64,000 bases of DNA from Litomosoides sigmodontis. Its lineage: Eukaryota > Nematoda > Chromadorea > Rhabditida > Onchocercidae. Shown piece by piece: positions 25,395-38,613 of this stretch. The DNA lies in contig OY718803.1 in NCBI GenBank assembly GCA_963070105.1, positions 5,872,507 to 5,936,506 on the forward strand. The letters are read 5' to 3'. The position numbers and the translations under genes were made by a program. The stretch's first letter is position 1. Every line of letters begins with the position of its first letter. The notes below the pieces were generated by a model. The model was not told the DNA's origin. It saw only the letters and a list, made by a program, of their open reading frames with translations, and did not search any database.

Positions 25395-26014
25395 TGCTAG
25401 TGTATTGACAATCCCTCCTTCCACCCGTCCATCTAAGCTTATTTCAGGCTCCCAAGCAGTCCTCCTCGTTGTTGTCGCCGTCAGCATGTGCCTCCTCCTC
25501 GTCCCTCTCTTGTGATGTGTGGTTTTTTTCGTGATATCGTCATCATTTCCTTGCATTCTTGGTGAAAATTTGTGTAGAAGGTCGTCTGCTTTGTGGTACT
25601 CCGCTAATTCCGATGAAGCTCATTTGCATTCCAACTTCAGCAGCTGTCCGCTTCATCACCACTGTTATTTGACGCTTATTCCTAAGTGTTAGTCGGGGAG
25701 GGCGCTCTCCCACCTGTGATCTTTCCGTTCGCTAATCTGTGCAATCGAGTGGTGCTGTCGATGTTATGTTTCGTTAGATTAGAAGAACTGTTAGCAATCT
25801 CCACTGTAGTCTGCCACCGTCGGCTGTTTTTCTCAGTTTCCATGATTTTCTGCAAACTCGAGACTGAGTGCACAATAGTCCCTCCTCACTCTCCTTAAAC
25901 GACAACTGCTGAACACTTCTTCTCCTTCTTCCTTAAAATCCAATCAGATCGAGCTTCTGCTCAAAGTCACCTGCAAAACACTGTTCCTGGAATTCTGTCT
26001 TCTGCATTGCCTAA

Positions 26015-29000
26015 ATGGTACACCATCAACAGCAAAACAAAGGCAAACAACAACAACAGCAACAACAGTCAGGAAGTAAAATAAATGGAGATAATGGTAT
26101 GAGTCGCTCATCATCCACCGATAGCAATGGTTTCCCGGTGAAAGATGCCGATACAATCAAGCTCTTTGTTGGACAAGTAAGCTTTTTCCATATTTGTGTA
26201 ACCGACCACCTTCATCTGTAATTTGCCATTTTACAATTTACTTACAAAGTATCTGTATCTGTATTGCTCCTCGGTACTGTATTTCAACTGCACTTTGTTT
26301 GGAATGCAAAATTCTGTGTAAAATAAATCAGAGAAAGATTAGTTTACAAATTTATGCAGACTACTGTAGGAAAGAGAAAAGGGCTTGTGTCAATCATTTC
26401 GCATCAGCCAATCAGCTTCCATTCCACTGCACTTACTTCGAAATGAGAAATTTTTACCTTCTTTTCATGAAATTTTTGAAACCCTTCGCCGTATAATTAA
26501 TATACTGAATTCAATTGGCGGAATAGTTGGAAAATTCTCCACAAGCGTCCCTTTATTTCCTTTCCGTTAAACATATTGAGGTATTGCCTGAAGTGCCTAC
26601 AAGCTTTAAGTGTGCCAAAAATACACGTGAGGCTACACGTTACAGAAATGAACAGCTTAACATACTGCCGACGACAATCATCATAATTCAGTAGGAGTCC
26701 TCTACTGCGTCCACCTCATACAGTACAACAGTTCTGACGGTTGAAGTTGAGAATAAAACTGACTTTTTAAATAAGAAGTAATTCGTTAATATAAACGATA
26801 AGGTTTAACTTATCTTTATTCGTGGGAGTTTAATACAGTTGAAACTTTGAAATAATGAAATTTTTTTACCGGAGTTTTTGACAACAACGAGGAATAGAAT
26901 GAATAGGAAAGTTTGAGGGATAGTTTTGGGGGGAATAAAATTTGTTTCAATTTTTAGGGAAATAACTCTTTTATCGTCTTTCTTAGAAAATTATATTTGA
27001 AGATTTGAATCACTGAATTAATAATTTGCTTGGAAACTTCTTTAGCGCAGTCAAAACTGCCTTTATACGCCTCTAAAAAGTGTTTAAAAAGTTTTCAGAT
27101 TCCTCGTAATTTAGAAGAAAAAGACTTACGGCATTTGTTCGAAACTTTTGGCAAAATCTATGAGTTTACGATTTTAAAAGACAAATACACGGGTTTACAC
27201 AAAGGTTGCGCATTCCTAACTTATTGCCACCGTGATAGTGCCATCAGATGTCAAGCCGCTCTGCACGATCAGAAAACACTTCCAGGGGTTAGTTTCCATT
27301 CTCATATAAAATTGAAACAACTGTAAAACAAAATAATTGTTTTGAATCTGAAATATATTGTGTGCAGGAAGTTCAAAATATGAAGAACGAAACGTTTCAT
27401 AGCGTCATGCTTATCAGTTTCCAACCTGTGCTTTTGAATCTGTTCATATTTTCACTTTTACTAGAGTCAGACGGTTAGCTCCCTTTCTAATTTGACCACT
27501 TTCTTAAGCAATACAACATTGTTTATCGATTTGTTCGATTTATTCAGGGGTTTTCTCGATTTAAAAAATATATACGTATGTTCTAACGTTCCAACAAAAC
27601 ATTGTGATAGCTATTGATGAGGATAGCTAGCACATATTATGAATTGTCGTGTAATGAATTACGATATGGAATGAAGTGAAGTTTTGAATTCACGCTATAA
27701 ACGTATATGATCTGAGATTAATCCCAGCGAAATTTCAATAGTTCGTTGAGTCCTCATCGCTTATCTATTGAGAAAAGTGGAAATCTCGTGAATTTAAGCG
27801 CCTACTGTCTTTTAGGAAGTGAAAATTTTGCTTTGTTTTCTGAAATTGAAATTTCTTTACACAATAAATGTTATTGAAAATTTCCCTGCCACTCAAAGAT
27901 TTGGTAGGTGTAGAACAAAGGAAGCCAATGTAGTTGAAGGCAATCAGTGAAAAGGTTTTCAAGTTCGTTTTCGTCCTAGTTATTAACGATGCTTCAACCC
28001 TCAACTTTTCCCATCGTTCTCTCTTCCTCCTCTTCTCTCCGCATATTTCCGGTCATTCATTTCAACTCTCTCTTTCTTCCTTCCCTTCTCCTTCATCTTC
28101 AACTTCAAAATGAGCTAAATGGAAGCACAATCGGTGCAACGGAGCAGTCTTTTGCCCAATCCAAACTTCTTGTTGCTTTTCATCCATGCTGCACCACACC
28201 TATAATTGATAAGCAACTGAGCCAGGCAAATAGACGTCATTGCTTCTTGAAGGACGATTCTTCTTTAGACTATTAATCAGCTTTACATTTGCCCTTTTCT
28301 TCCTCTTTTTGGGGAGACAGTTCGTCGGGCGTCATTTCCACCAGCTTTTGGCCGTATGTTCTACTTAAGTACCACTCTTCCAATTGTAAATTAAATTGGA
28401 AGCGCCCTTGTTGTGCTACAAATCCGCTCTATAAATCCAACAACAAATTTTGAAAAAGCTTTAAGATACGCAAGAATATTCTACTCATCACGGCTCCCAA
28501 TTCCAAGGGGTAAAGGATACAATTGCATAAGCGTCAGTCTTTTAAAGTAATAATCAACGCATGGAATGAAAAATGAAGAAAGAAAAGGTTAAAATCGGCC
28601 ATTGCAAAAGAAAATGAATAGAAGGGAAAGTATTTGTCACAAACACGAATCCTCCTGAAACTCACCAATAATAATTTTCTGCTCCGGGTAACGTCAGAAA
28701 AAGTCCACGTGACTTTGTAATTGTAATGTGAGAATTGAAATATGAAAAGCAATGCAAAAAGTGCTTTAACGAATCATTCAACTTCAGATGAATCGAGCGA
28801 TGCAAGTGAAGCCGGCGGATAATGAGAGTCGTCCTGATTCACCAAAAAATGCTGAAGAGAGAAAACTTTTTGTTGGTATGCTTTCCAAACAACACAACGA
28901 AGATGATGTCCGCTCCTTATTCGCTCCATTCGGTGTCATCGATGAGGTACACCTACTAAATTACAGCAAAAAACAAAAGTTCAATTAAACCCACAAAAGT

Positions 29001-32000
29001 GAATGGTTGTGGTTGGATTGAAAAAGGCCTGCAATGGGAATGACACTTTCATTAACCTTATCTTATCTACAATTACGATGGATAATGGATTTGACTATGC
29101 GATATGCGACACTACTATTAGTTGACATGGTGATCATCTATCGCTAATTTGCTGAAGAGAGGCAGAGAAAGAAGGAGAAGTTGATTCAAGCTTCTCGGTC
29201 ACTTTCGAATTCTTTAAATTCTATTTTCCTTGGCTTTCACATTTTCATTTCTTACAACTTCTGTAGGGAAAATATGCAAATCTTTTTGACTTTTATCTTC
29301 AAACTGCTGCTGTTATTCCTTTCTTCCAAATTCCTCAACTTCTGACAATTTAGGTGAAATTTTATTTCTTCCCATTGTTCTTTACTGATTCGCGATATTT
29401 TTCCCCTTTGCTGGAATAATGGCAGTAGCTACCCCGGCACGATTTTTATTTCAATTTTGTTTGCTTATCGCACTATTATAACATTGAATTGATTTGTTGA
29501 CTTGTATTTCTCTCCTCTAAATCATTTGCCTTTTTTTGTCCATCTTCCATGAGAAGTCAGTAAGGCGTAAGACGCGAACATTGTTTCTGGTTGATACAGA
29601 AAATATTAAGAAAATATTTTGTGAAATTTCAGGTGACTGTACTTCGTGGTGCCGATGGCCTATCAAAAGGGTGCGCATTCGTCAAATTTACAACACATTC
29701 ACAAGCTGCAATGGCAATTAGCGCCCTTCATGGTAGTCAAACGATGCCAGGTGCTTCCTCATCATTGGTCGTCAAATTCGCTGATACAGAAAAGGAGCGG
29801 CAATTGCGTCGAATGCAACAAATGGCTACGCAAATGGGTTTACTAAACCCCGTACTTGTTAATCAAGCTGGCGTTTACAATACGGCATATCAACAGGTTC
29901 GTGGCATGGACAGAATGTCGGGCCTACGGGGAATAAAACAGATCCGAGCTTTTTGGTATTTTACGTGGCTTTTGATCAAATAATTGGTTAGTAAAATATA
30001 GCCGGGACACAAATGTCCACACAATTCTGCGACATCAACTGCATTGCTGTGGAAAGTTGGCATGCCTTATCCTCACGAGATGTTCCAATTGAAGGAAAGA
30101 TGAGTTTTGAAAATATTTTGATTCCTAGAATTTTCAGCTCCTTCAACAGCAAGCAACCCTCGTAGCAGCGCAAACAGCAGCTGCTGCTTACTTCCCGGTC
30201 GCTATGGCACCGCAAACAGCGGTAGGTTTATTAATGCATGCAAAGCAATTATTGATTATCCCTCTCAGTCCTCCCTCGTTCCTCGTCATTGTGAAATTCA
30301 ATGCTTTCTAATATCCAATTCACAGCTGTACGAGACAAAGATTTGTCAACGTCTGATATTTTAGTCGGTTGTCTTAAATTGATGGATTCAACGTTACATT
30401 TAAATGACCGTAACATCTGCTCCCCACTGATATCATCTGTCCTCTTATATGCTCGTAAATAATTTACATAATCCGAAACAGCTAGCAGGACAGTAGAGAG
30501 AGGGGAAAGATAATTAGCGGAGGTAGAGAAAAGAGAAGGGAGAGAAAGGTAAAGAGAGGGAAAAGCTGTCAAGCAAGGGAAATGATAGTACTGCTAACAG
30601 TAGGTCCAATTATAATTATTATGAGTGAGTGGAAAAAATATAGCATTTGGCTCTCCGAGAAGTGCCATCTTGCACAGTCACTTATCTCTTCCCATCACAG
30701 CCTTTTTAATTAACCGCAAGGGAATGAAAGAGTTAAAATGGGAAAGAAAGATGGGAAGCTGCAAAATACGAATTTCATGTTTCCCTTTCAACTATTCCTT
30801 CTCTTCTTACGTGCGCCTGCAAATTTCTTTTGTATTTCAAGCGTATTTTCAGCTAGCGGCAGCAGGATTGGCAGGAACAACAAATCCGGCAACATTCCTG
30901 GCACAACATCCTCTGCAACCTCTCTCAGCACTTCCGTTACAGCAAGCCAACTCTGTGCAAGCAATTTCCGCATTATCACAACCTTATCCATCTGTTGATT
31001 ATGCTGCAGCTGCAGCTGCAAACGTTACGCAGTATGCACGTAAGTTCGAATAATGTCCTTGTTTTGTATCATATGAAATAATAAGTTCGGTTCAAGCGAG
31101 CCATTAACATTTGGTAATATATTGCTGCATGCGACGAATGGTCTGAATCAATTGGGATCAACGCATCATACTCCTTCTGAGCTTCGCTGCTGCTAATTTC
31201 ATATAAGTGTGCATGGTGTATTGCAGCTTCAAGTACCGCAGCAGTAGCTATCGACTCGACGGCATATACACTGCCAGCTAACGTAACGCTGCCTGCCGGA
31301 ACAATTCCCTCAGTCACGCTACCTTCAGCTTACAATCCCCTAGCCAACCTTGAACAGCAAGCAAGTAAGAATAGATTTATAGGGCGATATGCGGTCGCCG
31401 AATACATCTTTGTCTTAGAAAAAAATCCCTCAAAATCATGCCCGTTTTATAGACTCGTACAATCAAGCCTTGCAACAAGCAATTGCCCTTCAACAGGCGG
31501 CTATTCTCTTTCCGGGCGCACAAAAAGAAGGTAAAATTTGTGATAAATACATAGTTCGCCACTAAAAATATGTACTAAATAGGCTGTCACTCAAGATAAA
31601 GCAAAAATGTGGCGAATATGGGAACTATGATTCTTGAATTTTTCAGCAATCTTTTAAGACAAATATCCAACAATTTTGATTTCATTTGAGTGCCATATAA
31701 ATGGAGTGAGCTGGAGAGGATAGAATTTGCACAAAGCGCTCTAATTCTCTCACTAAGAGTGAGCTCAGTGGGTATTGGTAGTTTTAGGCATCATTCTCGA
31801 TATTTTTAGGTATCATTCAATTTTCGAAATACATCATTGGAAATAATACTTCCTTTTGCCCTTTAACAAAAAGTTGCAGTAATAATCAAAAAAAGATTTA
31901 ATTTAATTTAATTTAATTTAGTCTTCAGCATTATATCACTTTTGCAACATTACTTTTGTTTTTATTGTGGAATAAGCGCAAAAACTACTTTAAAAATCTT

Positions 32001-33062
32001 ATTTGCTAAAATGTAAAGCTTCCGCTTTAGTTCGATTGGGAATTTGATTTTGTCACATTTTATGTCGTTCGCTCAATTAGCTTCGTTAGCATCTGGCGGG
32101 ACTAAATCGATTTACGACTTTCTCTCCGGGCAACAACGCCCAATTTATTTATTGAAAATGAAAAAGACGTGGGGACGTAAGTGGAAAACTGCTTCAAAAG
32201 TAATCCTTGCTTCTTTCCTCGATTTTCCCCTTAATATTTACGTCACGTTTTTACTTCCTTCCTTAAGAACTCTCAGTCAGATAAAATGCTTGTTGTTTTC
32301 TTGGCTTGCATTTTTAGAGTCTTGCTAGTCTATGGTTCTTCGAAATTCGTTTCAATAAAATGCTCTTTTCGAGTGGTCTCTCACTCTTCAAACAACATGA
32401 CAACCGATCACAAGTCTTAATCAGCTATATTCAGTGCAATTTGACATTATCAAATTATCAAATTCATTTAAGGTTAAAACATTCAGATAAAGCAAATCAA
32501 CAATGGCAAATTTCAGTTTTGGGTCCGGAAGGGTGCAATTTATTCATCTACCATTTACCGCAGGAATTTGGTGACACTGAACTGATGCAAATGTTTATGC
32601 CTTTCGGGCACGTGATAAGCGCTAAAGTCTTTATTGACCGAGCAACCAATCAGAGTAAATGCTTCGGTAAGTTCTTTGCTTACATTTTTAGGAAAAGTCG
32701 TCGATTGATAAGATGCATGAAATATGATAGCTTTATCGTAATTTACTGAATTAGTGCGAATAGGATATCAACGCTCAGGTGTGTAATACATATGGCGGTA
32801 CCGCGTGAATACCTGAGAGCCTGAGACTTCATGCGATGCAAAACTGCAACATAGTATTTGTCGAAGTAGCAGTTAGCAATGTAACAGTAATATAGTGAGT
32901 GACCTTTAGCACTGTAACCACAACCGTCCTATCAATTCAGGTTTTGTCTCCTACGACAACACTGCTTCAGCAATGGCGGCAATTCAGGCAATGAATGGTT
33001 TCCAAATTGGCATGAAACGGCTCAAAGTGCAATTGAAACGTCCTAGAGATAAACCGTACTGA
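26015..33062 (+). CDS. etr-1: CELF/ETR-1 RNA-binding protein, three RRMs
   Basis: Ten exons join in frame to about 520 residues: 26015-26176, 27099-27287, 28788-28946, 29633-29896, 30138-30221, 30853-31039, 31227-31364, 31453-31530, 32487-32666, 32941-33062. RRM1 is at about 48-125 ([21 protein letters not shown]). RRM2 is at about 143-222 ([29 protein letters not shown]). A Gln/Ala-rich linker follows. RRM3 is at about 436-515 ([54 protein letters not shown]), ending RPRDKPY as CELF proteins do. CELF proteins bind GU-rich elements and control splicing, decay and translation; C. elegans ETR-1 acts in muscle. The first residues are polyglutamine. An in-frame TAA directly precedes the ATG, supporting this start for this transcript. 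Exon 9 has two in-frame acceptors (32487 or 32517). Confidence 0.93.
31896..31920. repeat. (ATTTA)5 tandem repeat in a CELF intron
   Basis: Five perfect copies of the pentamer ATTTA in the long intron before exon 9. Confidence 0.9.
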
Positions 33063-34231
33063 GCAAAAATGAATAGTTCAAAAAAAGAAAGAAAAACCAC
33101 TAGTTTCCAAATTTTAAAAAGAGTCTGTGTTGTCAAGTGAAGGGAACAGACTTTTGTCGTGTCTCGTTATGTTTGGTCTTCTTTCGTCTATCACTAAAAT
33201 TCGCCGTGTATTTTCTGAATAATCGTCTATTTGTTTGTATTTTGCTTAGATATCGTCTTGTTTGTTTCTTTTTTGGACAATTGGAAGTAATGTTTTTCGT
33301 TTAATTTCATTTTATTTTTAAATTTGCGCTGCTTTTGTTATCAAATTTACAATGTTCCCAAGGAAAGCGTTGAAAGCAAAGCTTTCCCCATCGATAACAT
33401 TTCCAGATTTAACGCTAAAATTGTTTCAAATTAATTTAAGTGCAGCTCAACAAAATTAAAATTTTCGGAGTGCATTTGCATAAAGCATAAACTTTTGACA
33501 ATTAATGATAATAATTAGGAGGTATTGATTGAAGAGGCATAATCACAAGCTTTGCTGCTGCTATTGACCTTTTGCTGATGAGAGAAATCATAGGACTGTG
33601 GCATATGTACAATACGTTAATGTGCATGTTACCTTAATATGATTTTAGTTATACGTTGTGAAATTTGTCCCATATTTATGGTTGTCTTAATTGACCTTCT
33701 AAAAGAAATTATCATCAAAATGGAACATGGAGTTGTCTCAGGCAGCTGTCTGTTGTTGATGGAAGTTGTCCTGAAAGTGTAAGATGGATCACTCCGTTAG
33801 TAACTTCTTTGCAACAGCAAGCCTCATCGTCTATTTCATTCAACATTTGTTATATCTTTTTTGATATCATTGTGATGTTTTCGATGTAATGGTGACAGTC
33901 TTTTGCAGAGTGAGAGAAATGAGTGGAGGCGAAGTGCCGAAAATTCCTTCCTTAATTCGAATCTGGCCGGACGTGTCAGTTTCCGCTTTCATTTTCTTAT
34001 TACCGACTGCTAAAACATTCAGACTAAGTTTATCATGAACTTCATTCCAATTCGCTCCCTCCTCTCGTTTCTGTCCTTAAATCTGCTGTTAGATGTGTAC
34101 GGTGGTAAATAATGTTGTGTGACAGCTAAAAAAAATCCTTACGATCGCAACATGCTGATTCCGGTACAGCAGCATTCCCGCGGCATTCTGATTTACGGAC
34201 CTGGAGCACACAAAAACGAATTTTCGCGGAA

Positions 34232-34279
34232 CCTTTTTTTCTCCCTCGCACTTACGCACACACCCCCTATTTTTGACCA
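34232..34279. repeat. 48-bp repeat, copy 1
   Basis: A CT-rich segment (CTCCCTCGCACTTACGCACA at its core) matches 34437-34484 at 47 of 48 positions. Confidence 0.9.
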
Positions 34280-34436
34280 CTGGAAAAGGTGTGACACCTT
34301 TGCACGATCAGTTTTTATTTTGTTTGATATTATTGCATGCTAATCATAGTTTCGATCAAAGTTCAAAATTTCAACTCGAAACATACTTCCGTACATTTAT
34401 GAGAAAATTAAAGTGTTAAGTGCCTCTTGACTAAAG

Positions 34437-34484
34437 CCTTTTTTTCTCCCTCGCACTTACGCACACACCCCCTATTATTGACCA
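34437..34484. repeat. 48-bp repeat, copy 2, with AT tail
   Basis: The second copy is followed at once by an AT dinucleotide run (34485-34503). The unit lies between near-identical 15-mers: TCTTGACTAAAGCCT at 34425-34439 and TCTTGACTAAGGCCT at 34504-34518. This resembles an insertion with a target duplication. Confidence 0.8.
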
Positions 34485-36203
34485 TATATATATATATATA
34501 TAATCTTGACTAAGGCCTAGATCATTTTTTCATTATTGTAATTCCAGAACATTGAGAAGAAGGGAAATTATACCAACCGTTTCATCATCAATCCCATCTT
34601 TTTTTGGTTTATATTTGATCATAACGCTATTAGTGTGCCGAAATTTATTTTCAATAATATGAAAGAACAAAGTCTAAATTTCTTCATTTCACCGCTTCTT
34701 TTCATTTCAGGTTCAACGAGTGAAAGCACAAACATAACTACACTCCCCGCTGATTTTTTTCGTCACACATTCCAATGGTGTACAGGATCTCAAGCTTCCC
34801 ATTTCGTATTATTGATTCGGATAATTTGATAAGGTCAAAAGTATGTATTTTGAAAATAGCATGCATATTTGGACCTAACTCTTTTTGGTATGAAGCTGTC
34901 CCAAATATCGTCTTTAAAAGAATTATTCAGTTAAGATTTTCCTTTTTTTTGTAATCTTAGTCATTTAATTGTGTCGAATGTTTTTTTTTCAATAGGTTAG
35001 CGCTGAGAAACTCAGTACTACCCTATTATATTGTTAATAATTAAAATTTGGTCAAACTGGACACAGTTCATCAAATTTGCGAGAATGTTGATACTAATAT
35101 CATTAGTATTGAATCGAAATGATGAAGACGTTCTGCTCTGTTTACTTCATATATCACTACAAACCAGTGTCTAAGGGGAAGAGAGAGAAAGATTGAAATA
35201 TTAAAAAAAAAGCGTTTGACACATTAATTTTTCTTTTTGAAAACTTTTGTTAGCAAGCGGTCTTTCCACCCCCTTTTTTTAATCACTCTCTCGTCACTCT
35301 TTCCGTCCCTTTTTTAAATCTTTTTCTTTATAACCTTTTTTTTTAAAAAAAAATATTTTCTTATCTAACTGCATTACTTTGCTTCAAGTTTTGCTACATG
35401 CAAAGTAATGTTTAGTGGATTTTTTTTTCTTTAAGAATCTTCGATTTTCAGCCTGTTGTTTGCAATCCCGCTATGTATTTTTTCTTCAGCGACAGTCCTA
35501 AGATGTGATCAGTGAAAAAAAGCATTATTGCAAGATTGCTGATTCAATCTTCTGTAATTTTCCCATCATGAATCACATTTTTTAAATGATTGAGCACTCC
35601 ACAAAATTAATCAATCCTCTAAAGGAATCAAGTCATCGCGGGAAGCTTCCTTGTGTCATTGCGAAAATTTGAATTGGTCTCTTTTTTATTCTCACATGAC
35701 TGATCGTGAATTCAGTGTCATAAGCGCTTTAGCTATCGTTTTCCGGTATGCTTTGCTTTGCTTATTGTCTTTGCATTATTGCTTTTTGGTATAAATTACA
35801 ACTGTTTTGCTTGGTGAAAGTTCAATTGAATCGGGACGAATATGATGGAATAGTTGAACACAGTCTTTGTGAGTAGTCTTCTCAGTCACGGATTCAGATC
35901 TCCTTTGAAGTGTTCAACTTTATTTCTATTAGGAGCGAAAGGGAATTGTAATGAAATTTACCAGAGGAAATAATAGACCTCACCAAATAAGCAAGGAATC
36001 ACACGTAAATATTCAGAGCTCGGTTGATCTATCAGTGTAAGTGAATCTTTCATTGAATGTAAGACTAGTGAACTTATGACAAGGGGCTTACGTCGCAAGG
36101 GTTCCAAATTTTCATACTCAAAATGAACTGTGGCACAATTCCATCTATTTGTTTTCATATTGTCTATATGTCATTTCGTTTATTTATCATTTTCTGTGTT
36201 GTG

Positions 36204-36237
36204 GTGTGTGTGTGTGTGTGTTTGTTTGTTTGTTTGT
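36204..36237. repeat. (GT)n(TTTG)n compound microsatellite
   Basis: GT dinucleotides run into TTTG tetramers. A short open frame across it is a low-complexity artefact. Confidence 0.9.
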
Positions 36238-36952
36238 TGTTGTAGTGGCTGTGGCGTTAAATCGTTTATTTATTTATTGTATTAGTAATATTTTTTATAT
36301 TTATCGTGGCAGTGTTAAAGTGAATTCAAATATGTTTTTATTTGCGGGTTAACCGGGCTATCAACTAATTAATTCAATTTCACGTCATCGTATTAGATGT
36401 GAAAATGCATCAGCGCTTTGTTCTTTGGGATAACAATCGAATATAAGTTAGAATTTTCTGATGAAAGACACTGTTATACAATTGCGCTCGTCCTTTGTAT
36501 TTGCAGTACTAGAAACATTACTTTAGAAGTGATCACGTACAAGTTGACAAGAACAAAAACAGGTTTAATTCTCAAATCCGAATGTTTTCTTTTATTATGT
36601 AGATCGTTTTGAATTATCTAATACAGGTGGTTGCGAGATCACATAAGATATGTATGACCTTACGGATATCTGACCTTAGGAAATTTCCGGAGCTTTTGTG
36701 ATGTGGGCATTAAACTAGCACTGTCCGTTTGTATTTTATGAATTTTAGGCGTTTATTTATTACTAATATGCGTTTTAACAATGAAGTTATGCTGCATTGA
36801 TCTCAGATGTGTACAGATCTTTTCTTAATTCCTTTCTTTCGTGTTTTTTTTGTCTTTTCCTTATCAGTTAACTCTTCATAGTCCTTCTTCCTTTTCCCCT
36901 AATTTATTGCACTTGTTGGGATGTTCCGTTTCGAAATTTAATTTGATTTCAA

Positions 36953-36958
36953 AATAAA
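36953..36958 (+). promoter_or_regulatory. AATAAA, possible distal poly(A) signal
   Basis: A canonical hexamer on the plus strand, 3.9 kb after the CELF stop. Assignment to that gene is speculative. Confidence 0.2.
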
Positions 36959-38581
36959 GTATTTTCATGACAGTTGTGAGAACACACTGCGAAATGGTGA
37001 AATTATCTACAAATGAGGAAAATGTATTGAATTGCACTCGGCCAGAAAATTAAGATCAGAAATTTTTGTCCGGTCCATCTACGTACCGATATGCACAAAA
37101 TTCCGGGGAACTCACCGTTCTGCCAACATCGCTGGATGAATAGAAATGAAAGTGGTGATAGAAGGTGCGGTTGAACGCGAACACGGTACGCACTACTTTT
37201 CCCATTAAACTTGAAAATTTTTATTTAATTGCGAGAATTTAGTAAAGGTTGAATTGGAATTCTAACTGCGCAAGTGTTGGGTTTGATGGGTGGACGCTAT
37301 TAGCCGGACAAGCGAGAACAGCGTTCTCGCTTCTTGCCAGCCCCTAATCTTCTGCTTCATCCTCTGAACTGCAACAGTCAATTTTGCTTGATGACACGTT
37401 CCCGAACTGCACCAACCTTCCTCCTTCAATCACAATAGGGGCAGGGAGAGGAAGGAACCGTTCTGTCGTCCTAAGCCGTCGTTGCTCTCTCCCTCTCCCT
37501 CTCTGCTTCTGTACACAGACGCGTGGAGCTTCCCAGCTTCCATCTTCCTTCTTAATTTACGCCGCGTTGCTTTAAATTGCTTTTTCGATTTGTACGGAAT
37601 TATGTTGTAAAAGATATCTGAATTTAACACAAAGATTGCATCCGTGGAATTTCCATCGAACTGGAAGGAAACCGCTCGGTAGAATAAGACAGAAGAAATG
37701 AGCAGAATTTGGAAGGTCGGCTGGCTACAACAGCATTTTTACTTCCCATTTGGACATTCACGCTTGTGAAGCAACGAGCTCATTAAAATTAAACAAATAC
37801 GAAGAAATGTGAGTGTACCTTCCAAACCAATTTCAAATTTGTAGGCACAGTGGACGAACATTCTTCCTCTCGGGGTTTTTGTCTAATTTCGTTGCCATTT
37901 CAAAAGTTATCCTACATAATTTATAAGAGTGTGCTTCAGATACTGTAACTTCTCTTCTGCCATTAATTATAATTACCATAAATTTGCTGTTTTGCCTTCT
38001 TGGACTTTAAGATATTTTACAAACCATGATCACATTGTAAGTCGACAATGAGTTTAATGTAGTTAATGGGCGGGAAAGAAGACATCAAACCGTAATGAAC
38101 GGAAGGAGGAAATTGCAAGTTCGTTTTTCGGGAAAGCGTGTCCGAGAACCACCAATGACCAACTTGAATGGATGACAAATGTAACCGGAGAAGTGTGCAA
38201 GGATGGCACCATCATCGTATCGGCCCCACTCACCTCATCAAACATTCTCTTCTGCTTTCTGGCTTTGTTGTATTGCTTCTTGGCACTGCGATCGTAGCAG
38301 ATGTCTTCATGTGCTCTCTCGAAAAAATCACGTCATTGACGAGGTTGAATCATTACTTCGTTCCAGTCTGCTAATATGCTATCAGTTATTAAAGCTTTCA
38401 AATTACTGTTGAAAAGCTTTGAAAACTGATCGGCAAGTTCCAGTGGTATTCTTTTGATAAGTATGCGGCTCACTGACATGCAATTTCAGAAAAGTTAAAT
38501 TAAAACGCCGGCCAATAAACGTAACGTGTTGATCCAGGCGAAGATGTAGAAGTGCGCCTTTGGAATCCAATTATAGCAAAT

Positions 38582-38613
38582 TTAAGTTTAATGGTACTTA
38601 AGTTTAATGGTCC
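38582..38613. repeat. 16-bp tandem duplication in the NCX alpha-1 region
   Basis: TTAAGTTTAATGGTAC at 38582-38597 is followed by TTAAGTTTAATGGTCC. It interrupts the NLSLM stretch of the alpha-1 repeat and shifts the frame. Confidence 0.85.

Larger units (their letters stand above)
23226..26014. other. Repeat-rich upstream region of the CELF gene
   Basis: No coding exon is supported. It is less AT-rich than its surroundings and contains GT-rich, ATCC/GGCC and CTAG simple repeats (listed separately). It separates divergent genes, so it probably holds the promoter and 5' UTR of the CELF gene and upstream exons of the FAX-like gene. Confidence 0.4.
33063..38150. other. Five-kilobase gene-free stretch after CELF
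   Basis: No conserved coding sequence was found in any frame; open frames are short and low in complexity. It contains a duplicated 48-bp segment, AT and GT simple repeats and T-rich tracts. I saw no AATAAA close to the CELF stop; the first I noted is at 36953, so a long CELF 3' UTR is possible. The stretch ends at the first recognisable NCX pseudogene piece. Confidence 0.45.
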
